This document shows, one piece after another, positions 1-5,022 of a stretch of DNA of 5,022 nt. A model generated the notes under the pieces. It did not search any database. It was given only the letters and a program-made list of their open reading frames with translations, and was not told where the DNA came from. The stretch's first letter is position 1, and the number at the start of each line of letters is the position of its first letter. The translations under genes and the position numbers were made by a program. Location of the stretch: positions 1-5,022 of the forward strand of contig CALMZW010000169.1 in NCBI GenBank assembly GCA_937870605.1, in the 5' to 3' direction. The DNA comes from an uncultured Synergistaceae bacterium. GTDB lineage: Bacteria; Synergistota; Synergistia; Synergistales; Aminobacteriaceae.

Positions 1-1130
1 CTCAGGTAGGGGAACGGACCGCTCAAGGAAGAAAACGACGCCATTCCGGAAAAACGAGGGCCGGTCATCATGCCGAAAGTAAAGCATATATCGTAGAACC
101 CCATCGTGTGTCCCGTACCGTAGAGTTTTCCCTTCATGGCCGCCATGGAGGCAAGCGCCGGGGATGCGAGCGCGTGTCCGACTCCGAAGAGAACGCTGCC
201 CGCGGCGAGAGCCTCGAATGTTCCGAAAAACGGAATGAGAAAGAGCGTGCAGGATGAGGCGATTCCGCCGGCCGCGACAAGAAAATTCCGGGGCAGTCTG
301 TCGGCGACGCGTCCGGTGTACCCCTGGAGAAACCCCGTCGCGAGCGAATTCAGCGAGACGACGATCCCGATTTTTGAATAGGAAAGCGACAGGCCGGACG
401 CCAGCATAGGGAGCATCATGAGCATGGACCCCCTGCAGACGGCGGAGAGAAACTGATAGAAGAACACCCACCGGAGCACATCATCCCTGCATAACCTCAG
501 AAATACGCTGATTCCGCGCCGTGAATCCTCCGCATGCGCCTGAATCGGCTTGAGACCCGCAGGAACGACCGCATAGACGAGAATGAGAGCGCCTCCGGTA
601 AGGACGGTCATGACGATGAACGGCGCAGCTATGCCGAAGTGATCCGTCAGAACGCCGCTGATAAGCGGGCCGATTCCTATTCCGACAAAGAGGGCTCCCT
701 GCAGGGAGCCCATAACCGAGCCCTCGCTCCCGCTTCCGGACAGCTCAGCCCCTATCGCCATAGCGACCGGGACAACGAGCGCCGAACCAAGACCATGGAA
801 GAAGCGAATCCCGATAAGCAGGGACGCGGATGCGGCGCGTGGATAGAGAAGCGAGGAAACGGCGTAAATCGCAAGCCCTGCGCAAAGAAGCTTTTTCCTG
901 TCGTACCGATCCGACAGATCTCCCGACAAGAACAAACCGCCGATGCGCGCGAGCGAAAATGCGCTGAATACGGCTCCAAGAACGACGCCGCTCGCACCGA
1001 GCATCGAGGCGTACAACGGCAGTATCGGGCTTATGACGCCCACGCCGAGCATCGCAGTGAACATGCATAAAGAAAGGACGGCAAGAACGCCGCCCTCGGA
1101 TTTTTCTGTGAAAAACCGAATTCTTTTCAT
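1..1130 (-). CDS. MFS family permease, C-terminus cut by window edge
   Basis: Inner-membrane transporter of the major facilitator superfamily; the substrate cannot be told from sequence. Reading from ATG 1130-1128 gives 376 residues with no stop before the left edge. MFS proteins are usually about 390-410 residues, so only the last few tens should be missing. Visible signatures are motif A after TM2 (GDLSDRYDRKK, residues 70-80), a motif B-like stretch (R109 followed by HGLGSA) and motif C in TM5 (residues 145-166, with G154-P155). A degenerate second motif A, GRVADRLPRN, lies at 273-282. Motif C is typical of drug/H+ antiporter-type MFS members, so efflux is a fair guess but not proven. The ATG lies 2 nt after the selD stop and has no good Shine-Dalgarno of its own (a GGGA lies about 20 nt upstream), which implies translational coupling to selD. 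Confidence 0.9.
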   Translation of the reverse strand, partial: MKRIRFFTEKSEGGVLAVLSLCMFTAMLGVGVISPILPLYASMLGASGVVLGAVFSAFSLARIGGLFLSGDLSDRYDRKKLLCAGLAIYAVSSLLYPRAASASLLIGIRFFHGLGSALVVPVAMAIGAELSGSGSEGSVMGSLQGALFVGIGIGPLISGVLTDHFGIAAPFIVMTVLTGGALILVYAVVPAGLKPIQAHAEDSRRGISVFLRLCRDDVLRWVFFYQFLSAVCRGSMLMMLPMLASGLSLSYSKIGIVVSLNSLATGFLQGYTGRVADRLPRNFLVAAGGIASSCTLFLIPFFGTFEALAAGSVLFGVGHALASPALASMAAMKGKLYGTGHTMGFYDICFTFGMMTGPRFSGMASFSSLSGPFPYL

Positions 1131-1132
1131 AG

Positions 1133-2173
1133 TCAGTCAACCAAATGAATGGTCCCTTTCCCCTCCTCCACGCGGCCGATAATCGCGGCATTCCGGAACC
1201 CAAGTTCGCGAATAGCGTCCGCGACCGTCTCGGCTTTCGCGCTGTTTACGGCAAGAAGAAGCCCTCCGGATGTCTGGGCGTCGAATGCTATGTCGACGTG
1301 CGTCTCAGGACAGGAGGTATCGTCGTGAACCCTGTCCTGGTACGCAATGCGGTTATTGTACGTGCCTTCAGGCAGGAGCCCCATCGCCGCAAGTTCGACA
1401 ACTCCGGGAAGCAACGGGAGTTTCGATAGTGACAGACAGACATCCAGACTATCGGCGGAAACCATGTCGAGCATGTGTCCGATGAGGCCGAACCCGGTGA
1501 CATCCGTACCTGCGTTGATTTCTGACAGGAGACGCGGATCGAGCCTGACCGGGATGTCGTTGAGGGTCATCATCGAGCGTATCGCCTCGTTCGTCTGCTC
1601 CGCGTCGTCTGTCATATCGGCCTTGATCGCCGTCGCAATGACGCCTGTTCCGAGCGGCTTCGTGAGGATAATCACGTCTCCCGGACGAGCTCCGGAAACC
1701 TTCCAGATCCGTCGTGCGGGGACTTCTCCGAAAACGACGAGTCCGAATTTCGGTTCTTCATCTTCGACACTGTGCCCTCCCGCCAGGAAAGCGCCGGATT
1801 CCGTCACCTTTTCCATGCCTCCCGCAAGCACGGCTTGGAGGATGGAGAGATCCATCTTTTTCGACGGAAAACCAACGACATTGAGGGCGACGAGCGGACG
1901 GCCGCCCATCGCATAGACATCGCTCAGAGAATTCGCCGCCGCAATGGCGCCCCATTGCTTCGGATCATCGACGACAGGAGTGATGAAATCGACGGTCAAT
2001 ATTCCGGCGCGTTCGCTATCGATCATCCAGACAGCCGCGTCTTCTCCGGAATCCCAATCCGTCAAAAGGAAACTCCCGTGTCTTTTGGGCAACGACTGCA
2101 AAACTTTCGCCAGGTCCGCCGGACCTATTTTCGCCGCTCAGCCGCTTGTTCGTGACATTTCCGTCAGACGCAC
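1133..2173 (-). CDS. selD: Selenide, water dikinase (selenophosphate synthetase), selenocysteine-containing
   Basis: Cytosolic enzyme converting selenide and ATP to selenophosphate, AMP and phosphate; selenophosphate is the donor for Sec-tRNA synthesis. With UGA at codon 12 read as Sec, the product is 346 residues, normal for SelD. The N-terminus reads VRLTEMSRTSG-U-AAKIGPADL: U12 aligns with E. coli Cys17 and K15 with Lys20; the second Cys of GCGCK is Ala. Further family motifs are NSLSDVYAMGG (81-91, with D85), GGHS (132-135), TDVTGFG (223-229, with D224) and QTSGG (300-304). I chose GTG 2173 because AGGAGG ends 8 nt upstream, an in-frame TGA lies just above it, and RLTEM matches the family start; ATG 2158 is an alternative. 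A TTG at 2101 would give 322 residues lacking the catalytic loop and is wrong. Alternative: a disrupted gene, unlikely given the exact position of the UGA. Confidence 0.95.
2098..2134 (-). promoter_or_regulatory. Bacterial SECIS hairpin downstream of the selD UGA
   Basis: Inside the coding sequence, AGGTCC (2126-2121) and GGACCT (2117-2112) form a perfect 6-bp stem with a GGC loop (2120-2118). A second, outer helix can pair GCGAAA (2134-2129) with TTTTGC (2103-2098), including one G-U pair, across an internal loop. The apical loop begins 17 nt after the UGA and its first base is G; known bacterial SECIS elements have a short spacing of roughly 16-37 nt and a G at the start of the loop. It should recruit SelB carrying Sec-tRNA. 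The fold was made by eye. Confidence 0.82.
2138..2140 (-). other. selD: In-frame UGA predicted to encode selenocysteine (selD codon 12)
   Basis: The minus-strand codon TGA is flanked by GGC (Gly) and GCG GCG AAA (Ala-Ala-Lys), giving G-U-A-A-K. In SelD families this position is Cys or Sec and is the catalytic nucleophile. The reading frame is SelD-like on both sides of the UGA, which supports recoding over termination. Confidence 0.93.
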
Positions 2174-2181
2174 GGATACTC

Positions 2182-2187
2182 CCTCCT
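2182..2187 (-). promoter_or_regulatory. Ribosome binding site deciding the selD start
   Basis: Minus-strand AGGAGG, within GAGAGGAGGG, lies 8 nt before GTG 2173 and 23 nt before ATG 2158. The spacing favours the GTG as the true start of selD. Confidence 0.85.
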
Positions 2188-2210
2188 CTCACCGGATCGG
2201 TATTGTACAC

Positions 2211-2219
2211 ATTATAGCA
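2211..2219 (-). promoter_or_regulatory. Putative extended -10 promoter for selD
   Basis: The minus strand reads TG-C-TATAAT, a perfect extended -10 element, with TATAAT at 2216-2211 overlapping the birA stop codon TAA. No good -35 is seen; the best is TTCCCG at 2240-2235 with an 18-nt spacer. Transcription would begin near 2204, leaving a leader of about 30 nt that holds the selD ribosome site. It could drive selD and the permease independently of birA. The match is exact but the site is short and could be fortuitous. Confidence 0.5.
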
Positions 2220-3231
2220 GGGAAGATCGCAACGCGGGAAATGACGCGTGAACGACATCCGCCGCGGCGAATCGTCGTACCCCATCCCGGGTCGACACGA
2301 TCAGTTCTCCGGTGTCGCAGATGTCCAGCGCCTTCCCTTCGCATTCTTCCTCTCCCGTATTCACGAGAACGTCTTGTCCCAAAGAGGAACACGAAGCACG
2401 GTACGCGTCCAGGAAGCCTGCTGTGTCGTTTTCGAGCCTGCGCATATGTCGAAGAAGTTCCGTCAGCACGTTTGCGGCCAGAAGTCCGCGATGCGCGGAC
2501 CGTCCGGAGGCCGCCTTCAGGGACATCATCGAGTCCGACAGTTCCATCGGGAAGTCATCGACCGCCGTGTTGACGTTGATCCCTATGCCTGTCACCACAA
2601 ACACAACCCGGTCCTGGTCGAGAGACGCCTCCGATAGAATTCCGGAAACTTTCCGGCCCGAGAAGAGAACGTCGTTCGGCCATTTCAGCGAACAGCAGAC
2701 ACGGGCCTCATCCTCGATCGCCTTTCGGACCGCCATTCCCGCCGCCAGATTCACGAGCTGCAACTGATGTGGTTTCATTCGGGGTGAGAGAACCACGGAC
2801 ATCGCGAGTCCCTCGCCGGGACACATTGTCCAGGAACGGTCCAAACGCCCTCTACCCTGGCGCTGGTTTTCTGCGAGAATGACCGTGCCGTGCGCCGCTC
2901 CTTTTCTTGCGAGATCTTTTGCGACGAGTTGGGTGGACGATACGGTTTCGTACAAAAGCACGGTCCCGTTCCATTCCGCTCCGTCGCCCAGCGACGCTGC
3001 GATCAGAGAAGGCGCGAGATCGTATTCCGGAAGGGCCTCGAGCCTGTATCCTTCGTGCGGTTTCCCGGTGATGCGGAATCCTTCATTCAAAAGGCTCCTG
3101 ATGTTTTTCCATACGGCCTGGCGTGAGCATCCAAGGGAGCGGCAGAGCGAATTACCGGAAACGGCGGAGTCTCCGGACTCGAGAAGAGATCTCAGGATAG
3201 CGGTTTTTTGAGGCGTCGATCGTGAATCCAA
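2212..3231 (-). CDS. birA: Biotin-[acetyl-CoA-carboxylase] ligase / biotin repressor, HTH-containing
   Basis: Cytosolic enzyme that makes biotinyl-5'-AMP and transfers biotin to the lysine of biotin carboxyl carrier proteins. The class II form with a DNA-binding domain usually also represses biotin genes. The product is 339 residues, close to E. coli BirA. An N-terminal winged helix-turn-helix (about 8-62) includes SLCRSLGCSRQAVWKNI. The catalytic domain shows GRGRLDRSW (126-134), the adenylate/biotin-binding loop corresponding to GRGRRGRxW, then KWPNDV (183-188, with K183), KVSGIL (194-199) and GIGINV (215-220). A small C-terminal domain follows. The start is TTG at 3231, with only a poorly spaced AAAGG upstream; no ATG or GTG lies in frame above it, so the start is the weakest point. 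No biotin biosynthesis gene is in the window. The stop lies 38 nt before selD on the same strand, suggesting an operon. Confidence 0.94.
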   Translation of the reverse strand: MDSRSTPQKTAILRSLLESGDSAVSGNSLCRSLGCSRQAVWKNIRSLLNEGFRITGKPHEGYRLEALPEYDLAPSLIAASLGDGAEWNGTVLLYETVSSTQLVAKDLARKGAAHGTVILAENQRQGRGRLDRSWTMCPGEGLAMSVVLSPRMKPHQLQLVNLAAGMAVRKAIEDEARVCCSLKWPNDVLFSGRKVSGILSEASLDQDRVVFVVTGIGINVNTAVDDFPMELSDSMMSLKAASGRSAHRGLLAANVLTELLRHMRRLENDTAGFLDAYRASCSSLGQDVLVNTGEEECEGKALDICDTGELIVSTRDGVRRFAAADVVHASFPALRSSLL

Positions 3232-3271
3232 CGAGTGCTCATCGCCTTTCTCGAATAATCCTGAAAAGGAA

Positions 3272-3280
3272 TGATATAAT
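3272..3280 (+). promoter_or_regulatory. Putative extended -10 promoter for prfB and the S55-family gene
   Basis: TG-A-TATAAT is a perfect extended -10 element (TATAAT at 3275-3280). The best -35 is TCGAAT at 3251-3256 with an 18-nt spacer (three of six consensus bases), as expected for an extended -10 promoter. Transcription would start around 3286-3289, giving a leader of about 40 nt before the prfB GTG. Confidence 0.68.
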
Positions 3281-3281
3281 A

Positions 3282-3307
3282 AAAAACCATGTCAAACAAT
3301 GGTTTTT
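3282..3307. repeat. Perfect 9-bp inverted repeat between birA and prfB
   Basis: AAAAACCAT (3282-3290) and ATGGTTTTT (3299-3307) are exact inverse complements around an 8-nt loop. The dyad overlaps the predicted prfB transcription start and ends 9 nt before the prfB ribosome site. It could be an operator or a 5'-end stem-loop of the prfB mRNA. No T-run follows the stem, so it does not look like a terminator. Confidence 0.6.
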
Positions 3308-3315
3308 ATACCCAA

Positions 3316-3321
3316 AGGGGG
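3316..3321 (+). promoter_or_regulatory. Ribosome binding site deciding the prfB start
   Basis: AGGGGG lies 7 nt before GTG 3329. This fixes initiation in the zero frame that runs into the TGA at 3401, rather than in the +1 frame, which is open further upstream from 3222 but gives no RF2-like sequence there. Confidence 0.85.
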
Positions 3322-3328
3322 AATTAAC

Positions 3329-4439
3329 GTGGGACTTTTCCCGAACACCACGGTATTGGAGGAACTGCATTCGCTCTTGCGAGAGCTGCAGGACAGTCTT
3401 TGACGTCGCGACTATCGCGGAAAGAATCGCCATTCTGGAGGAAAGGACGGTAACCCCGAATTTCTGGACGGGGCCCGATGTCGAGACCGTTTCAAGGGAA
3501 CTCGCGCACCTGAAAGAGCTTCAGGCGGCATGGACGACGCTCGAAAAAGAATACGACGAACTTTCTTTTCTGGAAGCCATGTTGCGGGAAACCGACGATC
3601 CGGAGTTCCAGAGAGAGTTTGAGTCGAGAACGGCTGCCTTGAAGGAAGCCATGGAGCAGAGAAAACTGCTCCTCCTTCTCGATGGGGAGTACGATGCCGC
3701 GAACGCCATCGTCTCCGTTCACGCCGGATCCGGCGGGCTGGATTCGCAGGATTGGGCGGAGATGCTGTATCGAATGTATTCGAGATGGGCGGAACGAAAC
3801 GGCTATTCGCTGAAGATATACGACATACAGCAGGATGAAGAGGCCGGGATCAAGAACGCCACGTTTCTGGTCGAAGGGACCTACGCATACGGGTATCTCA
3901 AAGCGGAAAAGGGCGTCCATCGTCTTGTCCGGATTTCTCCTTTTGACGCGGCGAAACGAAGGCATACGAGCTTTGCGTCGGTTCAGGCTGCTCCCGAGCT
4001 TCCCGATTCGGTGGAGATCGAAATCCGCCCGGAGGATTTGAAAGTCGACACGTTCCGCTCGAGCGGAGCGGGCGGCCAGTATGTCAACAGGACGGACTCG
4101 GCGGTTCGGATTACGCATCTCCCGACTGGAATCGTCGTCGGGTGTCAGAACGAACGCTCGCAGCACATGAATCGTCAGGTCGCCATGAACGTTCTTCGCG
4201 CCCGCCTTTTCGAAAAGGTTCTCCAGGAAAGACAAAGCCAGCTGGACCAGCTTCAGGGAGAGAAGAAGGAAAGCAGCTGGGGGAATCAGATCCGCTCCTA
4301 CGTCTTGCACCCGTATACGCTCGTCAAGGATCACCGAACGAGTTTCGAAACGGGGAATATTCAGGCTGTCCTTGATGGGGATATCGGCGGATTCATATCC
4401 GCATATCTCAAATGGAGCAAGAGAAATGCCGGAAAATAA
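3329..4439 (+). CDS. prfB: Peptide chain release factor 2, made by programmed +1 frameshift
   Basis: Cytosolic translation termination factor recognising UAA and UGA. Translation starts at GTG 3329 and reads 24 codons (beginning MGLFPNTTVLEELHSLLREL) to CTT 3398-3400, then shifts +1 over TGA and continues DVATIAERIAILEE to TAA 4437-4439. The product is join(3329..3400,3402..4439), 369 residues, against 365 in E. coli. It has an N-terminal helical domain, the stop-codon recognition tripeptide SPF (203-205; E. coli 205-207) and the catalytic SGAGGQ with GGQ at 248-250 (E. coli 250-252). SPF distinguishes RF2 from RF1, which has PxT. RF2 abundance is expected to control the frameshift, since scarce RF2 lets the UGA be bypassed. 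The continuous +1 frame from 3222 gives about 60 unrelated N-terminal residues and should not be used. Confidence 0.97.
3390..3404 (+). promoter_or_regulatory. prfB: RF2 programmed +1 frameshift site
   Basis: The slippery CTT TGA C (3398-3404) matches the conserved RF2 site: tRNA-Leu on CTT slips to TTT and decoding resumes at GAC 3402. An internal Shine-Dalgarno-like AGGA (3390-3393) lies 4 nt before CTT. It is weaker than the E. coli AGGGGG placed 3 nt before CUU, so shifting may be less strongly stimulated. The stop is codon 25, against 26 in E. coli. Confidence 0.95.
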
Positions 4440-5022
4440 AAAGATCTGTCTCTGCATCCTCGTTCTCGGCTGCATAATGTTCCGGACGGGAAACGCCTTC
4501 GCTTCGGGTTCGGGAAACACATTCCGGCCGAACGCTCCCTATCTTGCGGCCTCCTCCGTGAAGCCGGGGATGAAAGGGAATGCCCTCACCGTCGTGAAAG
4601 ACAGCAGGATTCTGTCGTTTCCCGTGGAAGTTCTGGCGATTGTGCCGCAGCACGGGGAGCCGAGAAATCTCATCATGGTCCGGGCGCTGGGAAAGGATAT
4701 CGAACGCATCGGAGGAATAGCGGCAGGAATGAGCGGAAGCCCCGTTTATATCGGGGGCAAGCTCGTGGGAGCCATCGGATACGGATGGAATTTCGCGGAC
4801 CACACGCTTGGACTGGTGACTCCGGTCGAAGATATGTTCCGCGTCTTCGACTGGCCCGATGACATACCGGGAATGGGCGATCCAGTGAGCCTTTCCAAAA
4901 CTTCCGGGAAAGATGCGACGTCGGATGACAAGAACGCGTTGAGCGAGCGGAATGTTCGTGCGAACTCCGCGGATCTCGCGTCTCCAATGTGGATTTCCGG
5001 GATAAGCGAACGCGGCGTCGAT
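4426..5022 (+). CDS. Secreted SpoIVB/S55-family peptidase-domain protein, C-terminus cut by window edge
   Basis: Open from ATG 4426 to the right edge (199 residues). GGAG at 4414-4417, 8 nt upstream, supports this start, and the gene overlaps the end of prfB by 14 bp in another frame. Residues 1-26 look like a signal peptide: KK, a hydrophobic core, then cleavage after AFA. VLGC (13-16) is a marginal lipobox, so a lipoprotein is possible. The mature part has KPGMKGNALTVV (46-57) and IGGIAAGMSGSPVYIGGKLVG (95-115, quoted in part as GMSGSPVYI), the serine motif of MEROPS family S55; S103 is the likely nucleophile by analogy with GDSGGP. A polar, linker-like stretch follows around 150-180. I see no convincing catalytic His in the visible part; in relatives I recall, a GH motif lies further downstream. 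The substrate is unknown. No sporulation gene is near, so a role like that of SpoIVB in sigma-K activation should not be assumed. Confidence 0.85.
   Translation, partial: MPENKKICLCILVLGCIMFRTGNAFASGSGNTFRPNAPYLAASSVKPGMKGNALTVVKDSRILSFPVEVLAIVPQHGEPRNLIMVRALGKDIERIGGIAAGMSGSPVYIGGKLVGAIGYGWNFADHTLGLVTPVEDMFRVFDWPDDIPGMGDPVSLSKTSGKDATSDDKNALSERNVRANSADLASPMWISGISERGVD

Noticed and set aside
534..1070. Open frame of 178 codons on the plus strand opposite the MFS gene
   Set aside because: Highly polar Arg/Glu-rich translation typical of the complement of a membrane-protein gene; no ribosome site or domain.
1347..1916. Open frame of 189 codons on the plus strand opposite selD
   Set aside because: Antisense shadow rich in Ser, Pro and Arg with no domain; selD on the other strand explains the region.
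1133..2101. selD read as a 322-residue protein from TTG 2101
   Set aside because: It lacks the catalytic N-terminal loop; SelD homology continues upstream through the UGA to GTG 2173 with a good ribosome site.
3290..3295. Minus-strand TTGACA as a -35 for birA
   Set aside because: No -10-like hexamer lies 16-18 nt downstream (ATTCCT or CATTCC there); it falls in the loop of the dyad. The birA promoter remains unidentified.
3282..3307. Dyad as a rho-independent terminator
   Set aside because: The stem is A/T-rich, no T-run follows it, and it lies between divergent genes where no terminator is needed.
3222..4439. prfB read as one continuous 405-residue frame from 3222
   Set aside because: Its first 60 residues are unrelated to RF2 and start upstream of the promoter; RF2 sequence before the shift site is found in the other frame from GTG 3329.
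3492..4520. Long open frame (342 codons) on the minus strand opposite prfB
   Set aside because: Antisense shadow of prfB; basic, low-complexity composition and no recognisable domain.

Overview
This is a bacterial chromosomal housekeeping region with two divergent gene groups separated by a 97-bp intergenic region (3232-3328). Leftward (minus strand): birA (biotin-protein ligase/repressor), selD (selenophosphate synthetase) and an MFS permease cut by the left edge. Rightward (plus strand): prfB (peptide chain release factor 2) and a secreted SpoIVB/S55-family protein cut by the right edge. Coding density is very high and no mobile element, tRNA, rRNA or CRISPR is visible.

Two of the five genes are recoded at UGA, so a naive ORF reading gets both wrong. 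selD is not the protein that would start at the TTG at 2101. It starts at GTG 2173 behind an AGGAGG ribosome site and has an in-frame UGA at codon 12, exactly where the SelD family carries its catalytic Cys/Sec (motif G-U-A-A-K). A perfect 6-bp hairpin with a GGC loop lies 17 nt downstream and fits a bacterial SECIS. SelD here is therefore predicted to be a selenoprotein. prfB starts at GTG 3329 and needs a +1 frameshift at CTT-TGA-C (3398-3404), the classical RF2 autoregulatory site, to give a 369-residue RF2 with SPF and GGQ motifs.

In function, the left group joins a biotin ligase to the enzyme that makes the selenium donor for selenocysteine. An extended -10 promoter overlapping the birA stop codon may allow selD to be transcribed separately. 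The permease starts 2 nt after the selD stop, so its translation is probably coupled to selD and, indirectly, to UGA readthrough. On the right, prfB overlaps the S55-family gene by 14 bp, so those two are surely co-transcribed from an extended -10 promoter at 3272-3280. The protein that terminates at UGA and a gene that must be read through at UGA thus lie side by side.

Organism: a selenocysteine-using bacterium of moderately high GC, probably anaerobic. The prfB/S55-family pairing and the general style suggest Synergistota to me, but this is recall without a database search. A Firmicute or another Sec-using anaerobe is possible.
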